Part shown: in pieces, positions 1 to 11,015 of the stretch
How the letters are laid out: each line of letters opens with the position of its first letter
Position numbering within the stretch: position 1 is the stretch's first letter
Assembly: GCF_035046485.1 (NCBI RefSeq)
Contig: NC_085138.1
Location: 343,182,263 to 343,246,262 of the forward strand
Reading direction: 5' to 3'
Source of the DNA: Aedes albopictus
Taxonomy: Eukaryota > Arthropoda > Insecta > Diptera > Culicidae
Length of the DNA: 64,000 nt
The notes under the pieces: model-generated
What the model saw: only the letters and a program-made list of their open reading frames with translations
Databases searched by the model: none
What the model was told of the DNA's origin: nothing
Translations under genes and position numbers: made by a program

Positions 1-581
1 ATCGGGAGAGTTGGCTCAGTGCAGAAAACTAATCCACCTAGCTCTTACGTTGAGCGCATAGTGGGTAAGGTGCGATGCAAAGAGATAAGAGATCGGATAA
101 GCGTCGAAGCACACTCTGTGGAAACTATATGCAGAACGCATAAACCGTACATAGTAGATGAGTTGCGATGAGTGCGGTGATGTGATCGAGCTGCTTCGAC
201 GCATGTGAACGCAAGAGAACGCACGAGAAAGCAAGAGAACGCTTGTCGGTTATGGATTTCATGATTGCGCTCGTTGTTGTATGTAAAGCAATGCGGAGTT
301 AATGTGTTGGGAATGCTAGTAGGTAATATAAAATGCGTTAAAATGTTGTTGTTTTTAAACATAACTCAAAGCTTTTTCACATGACATGCATTTTGATGGA
401 CCGGACGTAATGAAAATTTATCATATTGTCTATCGATCACTATGTAAAATAACATATTTCATTGCTTATAAAATAGTATTCCATAAACGATTTAAGTTTT
501 TTACAGCATAATTTTGTTATTATATGTGTATAAGAAAACATTTTATTTTCTCTGTTCGGGATTTGAATCAAGTGACCAATG
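1..581. other. unassigned AT-rich DNA
   Basis: I see no recognisable gene, conserved protein or complete repeat here. A short run near 205-245 repeats variants of GAGAACGCA. Open frames on the minus strand (for example 45-362) have no recognisable domain and are probably chance. Confidence 0.4.
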
Positions 582-1000
582 TTTGATATCAAGGTTGCAA
601 CCATTCATTTGCAAAAAAATACATTCATTTGCTATTATCTCAGTTCAGAAGCGTGCTATCGAAAAACAATGTATGGATGAATTTAACCTTGTAGTTTTAT
701 CTGAAAGTTTGCCTAATAACATTGGGGTCGCAAACGTATACCAAAGTCGTGAGCGAGCTGTGAAGGCAACTCTCCACACGGTGAATATAAATTTCATTCA
801 CACTGTGGAGAGTTGCCTTCACAGCTCGCTCACGACTTTGGTATACGTTTGCGACCCCAATGTTATTCGACAAACTTTCAGATAAAACTACAAGGTTAAA
901 TTCATCCATACATTGTTTTTCGATAGCATGCTTCTGAACTGAGATAATAGCAAATGAATGTAAATTTTTGCAAATGAATGGTCGCAACCTTGTTTGATAT
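582..1000. repeat. foldback MITE, hAT-like, with 8-bp TSD
   Basis: Two arms of about 195 bp (590-788 and 794-992) are near-perfect reverse complements with almost no spacer. The element begins CAAGGTTGC and ends GCAACCTTG. It is flanked by identical 8-bp direct repeats TTTGATAT at 582-589 and 993-1000. An 8-bp TSD is characteristic of hAT transposons, so this is most likely a non-autonomous hAT element. Mirror-image open frames on both strands come from the palindrome and are not genes. Confidence 0.85.
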
Positions 1001-1174
1001 GGTCGTTTGTTCAGTGCATGTTATTCATGTGCAAGTTAGGAAGTTAAAGGTTTTATGGTATTCAACTTAATTGCGAAAACGATTCTAATTGAAAAGTTCT
1101 GCTTTTTCTTTGTCAGGCAAAACTAGATCCCTTAACGAAAATAGTATGACATCAATTTCGATTGATATTGCTAA

Positions 1175-1995
1175 TTGAGAGAAAAATTTCTATTTTACGG
1201 TAGATTGAAAAGCTACCGCAGCTGTCAGACCACTGATTGCCACTGGAGTATCATCCAAGGATGGAAATCTAGTGATCATGATCAGATTTCGAATGTGTCG
1301 CGGTTGAACGGCATCGCGCGATCATAGCAACAACGATAACATTTTGTCGTCAAGCGTCATAAACAAACTACGGTCCGAGAAGAATGATTCGCTCGGCATG
1401 TGCGGGCGCGATGCGATCGTTATCATGAAGTCGAAATGATAAATTCGTGATTTTATTCACTTTTTGAGCATTCTTGCTGCTTTAGCTTCCAGATATGCTT
1501 GTGAATGTATTATTTCGAATCATGAATGCGGTATACGAGTGCATAAGTGGCATACATTGTGATGAATCAAGTTTATCACGACTTGTAACAAGATCCGATA
1601 ACGGGTCATCACGCGATAAAGCGTGCATCAGATACTTTGATTGTCTCTGTGATACGAGCATGGTGTGAGGCGTCGGCATCATGCTATTGCAAGAACAAGG
1701 CTATCTTGGATTATTCGTATCCTGTATCATTTATCGCTTGAAGTGATTTTCTTCCATCCTTGGTATCATCAATCGGTCCAAGGATGCCTTGGATACGACC
1801 AAGATGTTTTCTACTTACCTTGGATACGACGCCGATGATCATTGTTTGTTGTTGGTTTTCAGACAATTTACTTTGCAAGCATACTTTGGTTTGGCCATTA
1901 GTTTCAATGATATGATGATTTTCATGGCTGCGGTAGGACTTTGACTACTGCGGTAGAACTCGGCGGCTACCGCAGAATGGAAATTTTTCAAAAAA
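1175..1995. repeat. degenerate inverted-repeat element
   Basis: The left end (1181 onward, GAAAAATTTCTATTTTACGG) matches the reverse complement of the right end (about 1970-1989, with CCGCAG and GAAATTTTTC). Inner segments also mirror each other: ATCCAAGGATGGAAAT near 1255 against TTCCATCCTTGGTAT near 1755. Divergence between arms is high and I could not find a clean TSD, so the exact ends are uncertain. Confidence 0.45.
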
Positions 1996-2689
1996 TCCGC
2001 AATACTCTTTTACCTAATATAAGTATGATGAATATTGTGTACTTATTAGAGACATCTTTTCTCGTAGATATCGCCGAAAATTTTGTAATAAAAAAAAACC
2101 TATACCCTTGAATAATACATACTTGCCGAATTTTTGTTTCTTTTTGCCTAGGTCAGCACAATCAAGTAATGTTTTAATGCCGAAAATCAGTATAACAGTC
2201 TCATATTGATTTAAATTGAAATCAACACTCAGATAGCCAAGTTCGGAAAGTAAAAAATGTGTATACATAAAGACATCGCTCACGAGGATATGATTACATG
2301 TTATACATTCTTTCCTCAAATAATTAATTCAATAATCTCAATCTTGTACAGTTACACCAGATTTTTTTTGAACTGGTCGGTTTTTGCTATTGCAACAGGA
2401 TCAAAACTGACTAAGTTATAGCAGAAAAAAAAACGACCCGCGCAAAACAAAAAGCGGGTGCATTTTATCTTTCCGCTCTTATAGATAAAACGATCATTTT
2501 TTTCACTACCCACATCCAAAGAAGCGCTTCAACATACAAGCGACTTCATCGATCAAATCACGCGAGTCGTTGATGCGCACGAAATAGGCGAAAAAGGATG
2601 TGAAAACAACATGCGCACCCTCATTGAAAACCTCATGCACTATGGCCTATCAAACATCCCTCTTCTCATCTCATAACTTATCGCATCCG
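1996..2689. other. unassigned AT-rich DNA
   Basis: No gene or repeat recognised. A minus-strand open frame (2014-2319) has no recognisable similarity and is rich in AT-derived residues. Confidence 0.35.
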
Positions 2690-2808
2690 ATCGCATCTCA
2701 CCTTAGCCACTATGGTCACAGCCTTAGGCAGGACGCTCTGAGCTTTGTGATTTCTGGACACCAGCAGTACATATACCGGTTTCCATCCATTTCTGGGTAG
2801 CGCACGCC
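2690..2808 (-). mobile_element. R1-like retrotransposon, downstream fragment
   Basis: Read on the minus strand, this continues the R1-like ORF2 interrupted at 4219. Removing the TIR element and one TA copy joins codons for AAMP to RRALPRNGWKPVY. After a one-base shift the reading continues as WCPEITKLRASCLR. This fits the linker that follows the endonuclease domain in R1-type ORF2 proteins (PVYWW..EI..LR..CLR). Similarity fades by about 2690, where stops appear. Confidence 0.6.
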
Positions 2809-4218
2809 TACACTCCAAAAAATCCAAACGTCAAGGCTACGTGAAAACATACGTAGCTTTTTTCCATCGCACTTTTCACTTAGCAGCTACGTGAATAGAA
2901 GGTGACGAGAGATGAATGCATGAACCGATGAATTCTGTCTTTCCACTGGAATACCCGTAGCATTTAGGTGATTGTTATGTGGGTTTCGCCAACTGTTTCA
3001 ATAGAACGGAAATGAAGTTTCGGTATGTTTTATATACAATAAAGATATATACCACCACATTTAGCGCTGATTTCAACGTTTGTTTTTTTTTTCGAATGCT
3101 CCGGATAATTTTAGATCAATTACTAAAGGGTAAACGCATTATTCTTCGCTTCTGCTATAAAACTCACTTCTTAGTTTCTTCCATTATTTCGTTGTGTATT
3201 AATGGGCTAGCACTAAAGCAGAAGCAAAGAATATTGCGTTTACACTACATAATTGGATAAATGCATTATTTTGTAAATAGCAAATGTTAAGTATACTAAA
3301 ATTAAATTTTATTTTAGCAATTACAGTCGTACATTCGTGCAAGCTGTTCCTAATTATAAAATACGATTTATCACCTATTTTTTTTGTAAACATGCTGGGT
3401 AACTTAAAAACAGTTAAAAAGCACTTCCACTACGGCCAAGAACGTTTCCCGAAAAGCTGGAAATACCATCAGCAAGGACTGGTGAAATCATTTTGGGAAC
3501 TGGTTCTCCAGATGCTGATTCAACCATCGCCAAAAAGTGGTTGTAGATGTAGAATGGGTGCGGTGGCATGGCAAGTAGCAAGTGAATGTGTCTTTATCAA
3601 TGAGCCGCAATCGATAACTCGCCGGCAAAGCCGACACCAAATCGGTAATTTTGGATTACTGCAAAAATTCAAAAAGAATCCGAATTTGCATAGGATATTA
3701 TTCTTAATTTGAGAAAATAATCGTTTACTTACGTTTCTTGTTCCAAAATAATTTCGAAGTCTTTGAGCCGACGCTCAAATGGTTGCGGATATGGTCCGAA
3801 AAAAGGTCAATATCGGTAAAATCAACTCCACATTCTATGCAAATGTAAAAATACGAATTAACGCACAATATAACTGCACTTTTGATCAGTTTACCTCAAA
3901 TATTTCCTGCGAATAGGCCAAAATGTTCGAATCAGCAAGCAATGCTCAAAGATTGTTTTCAAAGACGCCATCTTGAAACACGAGTAGAGTACGGAATGAA
4001 TATAGTATTCATTCAGCTGTCAGAATGAATTTTGGGTTGCATGTGGATTTCACGTAAGGTAAACATGGAAACAGAGTAAACACAACTAATTGTCCATTTA
4101 AACTTGATCGTTATACCGATGACTGCTATATTTGTCAGGTAAATTTTTGAAAAGTTCATTTTAAGTTGGTCTACGTGATTTTTCACGTAGCCTTGACGTT
4201 TAGATTTTTTGGAGTGTA
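2809..4218. mobile_element. TIR DNA transposon, TA target site, nested in R1
   Basis: The left terminus (2811 on) and right terminus (to 4216) are inverted repeats of about 38 bp beginning CACTCCAAAAAATC. Each end abuts TA (2809-2810 and 4217-4218), as expected for Tc1/mariner-type insertion. Subterminal copies of CTACGTGAA recur inside the left end. The R1 reading frame resumes across the site, which confirms both boundaries. I recognise no transposase, so it looks non-autonomous, and it carries a possible host-gene fragment (3597-3971). Confidence 0.8.
3597..3971 (-). pseudogene. possible C2H2 zinc-finger gene fragment inside TIR element
   Basis: An ATG at 3971-3969 in good context opens a short frame (MASLKTIFEHC...). 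It runs into a stop near 3890. Beyond a shift of reading frame, the frame ending at 3733 encodes a canonical single zinc finger at 3841-3779: CIEC, then F three residues later, 12 residues in all, then HIRNH (C-x2-C-x12-H-x3-H). It is followed by a good splice donor (exon end 3733, GTAAGT 3732-3727). A plausible acceptor (AG 3660-3659) leads to a short in-frame tail ending at TGA 3599-3597. The 16-21 bp between the first two coding blocks is too short for an intron, so I read it as a frameshift or decay. Captured host exon or chance ORF are both possible. Confidence 0.35.
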
Positions 4219-4889
4219 GGCATCGCGGCATCGCACGTACGGCTTAGAGATCCGACTAGATCTTCACCAGACAGATCGTCGGTGTTAACATCCATAAGCA
4301 GTCTTTCGACAAATGACGCCTTATCGAAGCGCGAGGTCAGCCATCCTCGATGACTGTCGATGACCTTCGACTGCGTTCTCCTTCCACCATGTTCCACCCT
4401 GTATCGTATCGCCAGGGCTCCAGAAGGTCACGTCAATGATACGTTCGCGACATCTACATTCAGTCTTGCCATGGCTTCGAGTAGTGCCCAGCATCTCGCG
4501 TTAGTCGATCGGCTACCCTACTCAATCGCCCAGGCGTTGAAGTCTCCGCCGATGACCACGGGACTCAACCCTACTAGTGCGTTTGTTAACGCATCCAGCA
4601 TTGCTGAGAACTGGCCCATTGGTCATCTGGGTGGGGCATAACAACTACAGCAATACACCCCATTGATCTTCGCTATTGCGAAGTCCTCGTGCGACCTGGA
4701 AATTATTTCCTGGATCGGGAAACGACCGCTACCTACGCGAGCCTTATGCGCTACCCAATTCCCGTTATCGGGTCGGATGCGGTAGGGGTCAGCTAGCAGG
4801 GCGATGTCCGTACTTGACTCCGAGACTGACTGCCACAGCAACTGCAGTGCAGCTTCACAGTGGTTCAGGTTTAGTTGTGTAACCTGCAT
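4219..4889 (-). pseudogene. R1-like ORF2 endonuclease remnant
   Basis: From an ATG at 4889 the frame reads MQVTQLNLNHCEAALQLLWQ, then ALLADPYRIRPDNGNW and FAIAKINGVYCCSCYAPPR. This is the start of an AP-like endonuclease of R1-type elements, which nicks the DNA target for reverse transcription. After frame changes the block VVIGGDFNAWA (catalytic region) and later LVGSLSRTCDAAMP are recognisable. The copy is interrupted at 4219 by the TIR element. Confidence 0.75.
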
Positions 4890-4929
4890 TATCGTTTTGA
4901 ACTTCGACCTCCTCGCGTGCCTGGGCATT

Positions 4930-6263
4930 TAGACCCGCCCGTCGTGTGGCCCTTGTTCGCCGTGCAAATCAAGCATTTTGGTGCCGAGTTGCACTCTCTG
5001 GCGAAATGGCCTTCTGCTCCACATTTCCTGCAGAGTTTACTCCGATCAGGGCCTTTGCATGCCTATGACTTATGTCCTTGCTCAAAGCACGTGAAGCACT
5101 GGCGGCTCGTATATGCTGAGCGGGCACACTGTACGCCTCCTCTACGGGGAGCTTGAACGGCAATCTGCGTGTCAATGCACTTGGTACATCTATCTCGCAC
5201 TGCTGCGTCGGCGATTTCGTCCAGGTTTTTACACTGGAGAGTTGCCTCCGCTGTTAGAGCTCTTACCTGTACTTTTTCTCCAAGTACTTCCTGGGCTAGT
5301 GCTTTGTAGGATGCACCTTCATCTCTCCAATCCTGGTGCGTTGGATGCTTTTTACATCCGCGCCCAGCGGTGAGAGACGATTTTCGCCTCGCATGGCCTT
5401 CAGCACCTCGGCATGTGTCTGCATCGGTTTTGACGACCAGCGCGTCGCTCCGTTCGCGCTTGCGGGCTGGTTTCACCTTTCTCAACTTATTTCTCTTTCC
5501 AACCATAATCCAAGGGTTCCCTTTGTCTGGTTGGCCGCCACTCTTCTTGGGATTGGCTTGCTGGGGCTTGGTTTCCCTGCCCCTGCGCGTTTCGCAACCG
5601 GCTTGGTAGCCTGGGTACTCGCGCTGGCCGCTCCTTTTTCCTCCCACTTCGGCTTCGCGCCCGTTTCTACCGGACGCTTCTTGGGCCGTGACTTTCCAGG
5701 AGGCTTCGACCGTGCAGCTTGAGTCGTAGGGCGGCTTGACCGTTCCGCTGCGGCCCCGGCGAGCTGCATGGTCTCATGCTGCATTGTCGCGTTACCCGAA
5801 AGGAGGAATTGTCCGTTTGAGTGGACCGTTCCTCCTTATTCGCGTCTGCAGCACTTCGTTTCTCTACCAGGAGATCGTACTCCTTTTCAGCCAGAGCCAA
5901 CGATTTGCGGAGCTTCAGCAGGCTCTATTCCAGGTCCTTGTTGATGTTGCTTCGCCCGCTAGTATAGCCGATCAGCTGATCCAGATGTTCGGCAACTACT
6001 AACATCTTTGGTAGTCCACTTCTGTTGCGATTCAGCGCCCGCATGAGGTCTACACCAGTCATCTGTGCTTCCTCAGTTGGCACTGAACCGCTTCGTCCAT
6101 TTACTCCATTTGCACTACTTGAGCTACCTGAAGTTGCGTCGCTGGTGGATGCAGCAGTCCCGCGTGGTGGCGATCTCTCCAAGCCACCACGCGCAAACGG
6201 GTTAAACGCCTCACTGTTCTCAACTCCGCTCACGACCTCATTGGTTTTGATTTTGTTTCTCAC
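4930..6263 (-). pseudogene. R1-like ORF1 (Gag) remnant
   Basis: Pieces in changing frames encode a Gag-like protein: a Ser/Gly-rich N-terminus (from 6263), an A/K/R-rich middle (5900-5480) and a nucleic-acid-binding C-terminus (5350-4940). Three zinc knuckles are visible near 5085-4940: CFTCFEQGHKS (its last Cys lies past a stop), CRKCGAEGHFAREC and the start CLICTANKGH. Such knuckles bind the element RNA in the ribonucleoprotein. In-frame stops, including one within the first knuckle, and several frameshifts show decay. Confidence 0.7.
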
Positions 6264-6569
6264 TGTTTCTCATTCATTTCTGTTGACTCCCCCCCCCCCT
6301 AAAGCCGCTATCCCTCACTGTAAATGAAGTAGTCGTCGAGGATCCTGGTGGTTATCTATGCAAGCAGGGAGGCCACCCGAAGGTTAGCTCCAGGCCCTTT
6401 GGGACTGGGCTCAGAGCCGGATCAGCGGTAATCAGGATATTTCAATTGAACCTACTTTCGCCCAGTTAGTCTCCTAAGCTGGGAACAGATCAGGAACGTA
6501 CTTTAAGGCCATGCCACGTTTTTATAGAGGGGGTGGGTAAGACAGCGTTGACTTTAGACATTAGCCTAT

Positions 6570-8110
6570 CCGCCGTTTCAAGTCAGTGTCCTCCGACCTT
6601 ACTAAAGAGGATAGAATGCCTTTGCCGCCATCAGCTCGCTTGTGCATAGTTACAAGGCAAGGATCTGCTTCTGACGGTAAGTATCCCAAACTCCGGAGCA
6701 CTTCGGTAATTTCCCGGTTTCATATCCGCTCTGCTGGCTTTAGTCCATATAAACTTATCCGCAACAGACACACATTGCTCTTGGCACCGGTTTTGAACCC
6801 ACTCGGCTGCCTAATATAGATGGTTTCTTTTTAACTCTCCGTACAGTTATGCCGATTTGACGTCCACGTGCTTCACTTGTAGCTTCCTACTGGTGGCGAT
6901 CGACAGCAATGTTCGGACGGTCGTCTGCTTCGCAACGGAGGCAAACACTTCGTCGTAGTCCGTGCCGTATCTCTGACTGACTTACGCGACCAGCCTGACA
7001 TTATATTGGATGACATTGCCATCACCATCCTTCTTCCTCTTGTACATCCACTTGCAGCCTACGGTTTTGCGGTCCTTGGGCAAGGTAATGCCTTCCTGAG
7101 CCGCATTCTCGTGCAAGGACTGAATCTCCTCCTCGATTGCGTGCTTCCAGAAGTCCCTGTCGTCAGGACACTTCGTAGCTTCTTCGAACGAACGGGGCCA
7201 CAGTACTCCTAAATCCCTGTGGTGCGATGTGCGATCCCTTTGGTCGCACGGCTGGGTCGACGAACATCAGGTGTCCTTCGATAGCCAGAAGCAGATACTG
7301 CTCGATGGCCGTAGCACCTGACCGAATGGTGTCGTCCTGGTCGTCTTCTTCCATTGGCTGTCTCTCGGGCTGTCTCGAAGCCGTGGAAATCGTCCTCACT
7401 GAAATCAATGCCGTTCCATTCATCAACGCTTGTCGGATCCTCGGGAATGGGGGCACCGTCATCAGTTCGGTCGTGTACTGTAACATCGGAAATCTCATCA
7501 ACTTTGTCACGGTCCATTGGAGAAATTTCAGAAAATGGATATGAAACGATACTTTCCTGCGTTGGTACGGTTTCCCGAACCTGCCGATGTGTTAAAAAAC
7601 GGCAGTCTCTACTCGGGGTCAGCTTGTGCGTCTCACGGTCGATGAAATGGTAGGCTTTATGTTGGAGAAAGTGGGTCACGAATATCTTTTTGGATTTCGC
7701 TTGAAACTTTGAACGCTGCTCCGATGAAATCCATACATAGGCCCACGAACCAAATATATTGTGGTGGCTGATATCAAGTTTTAGGTTTTTCTCCTCCTTG
7801 TTGAGGTCCTATTAGCGGGCAGTAAAACAACCGATCTCTTCAAGAGTCAAACTACTTCTAACATTTATTGCTTACTTTCGAAATGAAGCCATTGTTGCAT
7901 CATAACCGGGCTGGCTACTTTTACTGTAGTGCTGCAGCAGTCCTCTGAAAGGGCAACGTCGAGGACACCTTTGTCTAAAAATACTACCACAAGTTTCTGC
8001 GCACATGCTGAGACGACATCCAGTCGCTCTAGGTTGTACCGTACATTGTTGATGTTGGACAGTTGGAAAGTTTTGGGCCCAGCTTTAGTATTCAGACCTA
8101 TATGAGACAT
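6570..8110 (-). mobile_element. Ty1/copia retrotransposon fragment, degenerate
   Basis: On the minus strand, segments follow the copia order. At 8110-7865 is a protease/pre-integrase-like piece (FQLSNI...VVSACAQKLVVVFLDKGV). At 7760-7600 is the end of the integrase (FGSWAYVWISSEQRSKFQAK, then a RFIDRETHKLTPSRD-like stretch). At about 7210-6590 is the reverse transcriptase N-terminus (LPKDRKTVGCKWMYKRKKDG, then IYIRQPSGF, VCLLRISLYGLK and SEADPCL). The integrase core, most of RT, RNase H and both LTRs are missing, and stops are frequent. It is a relic lying in the NC2-alpha intron. Confidence 0.8.
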
Positions 8111-8136
8111 CAGATAAGCTCATCATGCATTCAATA

Positions 8137-8157
8137 TTCCTTAACTCCCGTCAATAC
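8137..8157 (+). promoter_or_regulatory. U12-type (AT-AC) branch site and 3' splice site
   Basis: TTCCTTAAC at 8137-8145 is the exact U12 branch-site consensus. The dinucleotide AC at 8156-8157 follows 12-13 nt after the branch A. There is no polypyrimidine tract, no AG lies between the in-frame stop at 8142-8144 and the coding start, and coding similarity to NC2-alpha begins immediately after AC. Together these fit a minor-spliceosome AT-AC acceptor. The matching 5' site (ATATCCTT) was not found upstream in the window, so the donor exon probably lies outside it. Confidence 0.75.
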
Positions 8158-9535
8158 CTCGAACCCTGGAACTGTTCGTGGAGTCGCTGCTGACCAAGAC
8201 ACTTCGCATCACGAACGCCCGCAACGCGAAAACCCTTTCGCCCTCTCACATGAAGCAGTGCATCATATCCGAGAGCCGATTCGATTTCCTGCGGGACCTC
8301 GTCAAGAACATCCCGGATATTGGCGTCAACGAGGAACAACTATCTGGCTCGGAAGCCGGCTACGAAGTCGCCGGAACATCTCCGGCTTCCACATCCACAT
8401 CATCTTCCTCGAACGGAGGACAGCTCCATGGTGGGAGTGAACTCGTGGCCGGTGCCGGATTGCTGCAGCGTTCAGAGTCCTACACACCGTCCAGCAGCAG
8501 TTCCAGCTATGCCAGTGCCCTACCCCAGGCGGTCCAGCTTCAGCTCCCGCAGCAGAGTCAAACCCAGCAGCCTACTACTCTAAAACGGCCGTTCAACCAC
8601 GCAAACAGTTTAAACTTCTACAAGGAAATTTCGCTGGAGGATTCAAGTAGCAACACCAGCAGCGGCCGGGAACCGCCTCCGAAGTTAACGCGTCTCCATT
8701 CGGCACCGGCAGCGGCCAGCGCGACCACAACGAATTCGATCCCCATCAAGATCGACATCCTACCAAATCTGACTGCGGCCGCAGCGCCATTGTCGTCTTC
8801 ATCGGCGGCGTCAGCTACGATGGCCGCGTCATCTAGTTCCAACAATAGTCAACAGCCGCAGCTGAAGGCCAACAACGGCGGGGGCATTGCGAGTAGTAAT
8901 AGTTTTAAGGTAAGTCAGTCACATGTTCTTTCTTTCACGCGGACTTAATCATCAAACTCTCATTCTTCCAGATCACATACAAAATTGCGCCGAGCAGCAA
9001 CCCGCCTACTCCGACGGCCGTGATCGAGCAACCCGTCATCAAGCTGGACTACTCAAACCTAAAGCTACCGATGGCGGCGGCGGCGGCGACGACCGCCGAA
9101 CACCATCAATCGAAGCAGTCGTGCCCTCAGTCGTCGTCGGTGACGCCTACTTCGTCGCGCCACCTGCAACCAACGATCAAGATCGACTTGAGCAACATCA
9201 GCAGCTTCAGGAATAGCCCCGCCCAGATCCAGTCGGCTCCGGTGGCCCTCATCGCCGGAAGTGGAAAACTGCAGCAAGTGCCTTCAACGCCTACTACTGC
9301 CAGCACTCCGTCGACGCCGCTGTCGGCCCTGAGCAGTGCTTCATCATCGTCCTCTGGGGCTTCTTCCATTTGCGGTGGAAGCGCAGGTGGTAGCAGTAGC
9401 AGTAAAAATCCGTACGTGTTTCAAGCGCAGCCGGTGGCGTCCACTAGTAGCGCAAGTGGCTCCACGGTAGCTCCCCTCTATTCCAGTGTGTCCTCGACCA
9501 TTCCCGGAATGGACGAAGACTACGATGATATCTAG
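8158..9535 (+). CDS. NC2alpha: NC2-alpha / DRAP1, Dr1-associated corepressor, 3' exons
   Basis: NC2-alpha pairs with NC2-beta (Dr1) through a histone fold, binds TBP on DNA and represses or redirects polymerase II initiation in the nucleus. The exon at 8158-8909 begins in the histone fold: (S)RTLELFVESLLTKTLRI, then NAKTLSPSHMKQCI and FDFLRDLVKNIPDIG, which match human DRAP1 closely. A long Ser/Gln/Pro/Ala-rich region follows, much longer than the human tail. A 62-bp intron (GT 8910-8911, AG 8970-8971, phase 0) joins exon 8972-9535, which ends in an acidic DEDYDDI like the DRAP1 C-terminus. The first codon is split: CT here plus one base from an upstream exon gives Ser if that base is T. The N-terminal exon (start Met and first helix) is not in the window as far as I can see. 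The preserved intron argues against a processed copy. Confidence 0.85.
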
Positions 9536-10660
9536 GTACAATGTACAAGGATCATCGATCTTGTGAGATGTCGATCGTGAGTAGAAACATCTATCCTTTG
9601 TCCTGTTTGTTTCTTGTTTAAACTGTTTTCAATTGCATTTATAAATATATACAATGTAATCTGTAATCCTATCCTTTAGCCCTCCCGATTGTCATCCGAG
9701 TGATTTTCATAGAATTCAAAGCGCCATTTTGTATGGATTCATTTTTAAGCTCAATGGTATCAAGTTTGAGGGAAAAGAATGAAACACAAATTAGTAAAAC
9801 TGTTTTGCAAAACACTAAAAATGGGATGAAAATGAAGATTTTCGACATTTCTGTCAAACATCCATTTATGTGAAAATTTCAAAATGTCTTCGGCTTCGTA
9901 GAGCTGTTTTACACTTGAGCCTAACAAATGAAGGAGCTTGATGAAAGAGTCGTTTAATGTTTCATCCAAATTGTTCAGCCTTGGTTTCATCGATTAGAAT
10001 TAGAGCCAATCTAAAACGATTTTCATATTTCATTTGGCACGTGCCTTTAGGCATAAAAAATGGCAAATTTGCTTCAGTGGAAATCACTCACTCTTACTTC
10101 TCTGTCAAATATGTAGTTGTTTATGTCTAGAGTGTATGTTTTTGCAAGAGAAAAAAAAAACAACTGAAATAGAGAGTCAAAATAAGTCTCAAATTTGTAC
10201 AGAAAGCGGCCCTCTCTTGCGTTGCCGCTTGATTTTAGTTATTAAGTTGTTTTAGTTCAACTACAAAATTATAAACAAAAAAAAAGCGCTGAGATGCAAC
10301 AACAGGAACGATGATTTCGATACAATTACACAAAACTACAAACCCGCGCGACCGGAAATGGAATTGTTTAGTTCAAATGTGCACGTTTTAGTATCGCATA
10401 CATGGAAGGAAAGGTAAACGAGAGAGGTTATGTTCTTGTAACACCTATACTATACTATAGCCGTGAAAGTGTGTGCGTGCGTGTGTTTGTCAAATTGTTG
10501 AGTGACGATGGTTTGTATTTCCACGGAATTGCACTCTTCTGAAAGCACATGCCGCGCCGTCATACCTACTACCTACATCAGATTAATAGAAGAAGGATTC
10601 ATTTTTGTACAACCCAAAATGCCGATATTGATGAAATAAATTTAATTAGGATTTAGCCGA
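9536..10660 (+). other. probable NC2-alpha 3' UTR
   Basis: AT-rich DNA without a recognisable gene follows the NC2-alpha stop. The first canonical AATAAA is at 10635-10640; an earlier weak TATAAATATA lies near 9640. A long 3' UTR is an inference from the lack of other signals. Confidence 0.4.
10635..10640 (+). promoter_or_regulatory. candidate poly(A) signal, NC2-alpha
   Basis: AATAAA on the plus strand 1.1 kb after the NC2-alpha stop and the first canonical hexamer downstream of it. Assignment is by position only. Confidence 0.4.
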
Positions 10661-11015
10661 AAGGAGTACTGCTTTATTCTATTGAAAATTTTGAGAAAGC
10701 CCGGCAATTGCACAAGCCTCGTCACAAGCATTATATCATAACATTGTTTATAATTCAATCGTGTTATTTAATGCAAGATATGTGTGGCTTCATGGTCGTG
10801 CGGCCAATGTCCCCAAGAACTCAATCGCATCGTGCTAGGAAACGTGGGTTCAATTACCGCCGCAGCTGTCAGGAAAAGCTTTCGGCTGGGCCACTGGGCG
10901 TTGCATGCTAGTCCATTGTCTAGTGTCATGCTTCCTTCAAAGAACGAATAGCGGAATAGCTCACTGGAAGCATTAAACGGTAGTGTCTTTTAAAGATTAC
11001 TTTTATTCTACATCT
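10661..11015. other. unassigned; possible tRNA-like SINE relic
   Basis: No gene recognised. GGGTTCAATTACC at about 10849-10861 resembles a pol III B box and may be part of a decayed tRNA-derived SINE, but no convincing A box, tail or TSD is visible. Confidence 0.25.

Larger units (their letters stand above)
4219..6560 (-). mobile_element. R1-like non-LTR retrotransposon, 5' half, degenerate
   Basis: On the minus strand this region holds a decayed gag-like ORF1 (6263 to about 4930) followed by the start of ORF2 with an AP-endonuclease (4889 to 4219). The sequence upstream of ORF1 to about 6560 looks like a 5' leader. The domain order Gag with three CCHC knuckles, then EN, is that of the R1/I group. 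The reverse transcriptase is mostly absent: the copy continues only briefly at 2808-2690, beyond the inserted TIR element. Multiple stops and frameshifts make it inactive. Confidence 0.75.

Noticed and set aside
514..987. Two mirror-image ORFs of 123 and 96 aa
   Set aside because: They read the two arms of a palindromic MITE and give almost the same peptide on both strands.
1717..1735. Possible U12 donor (GTATCCTG) for the NC2-alpha intron
   Set aside because: Lacks the invariant final T of the U12 5' site and is not preceded by NC2-alpha coding sequence.
8063..8440. Plus-strand ORF overlapping the NC2-alpha exon start
   Set aside because: Out of frame with the conserved histone fold and runs through the copia edge and intron.
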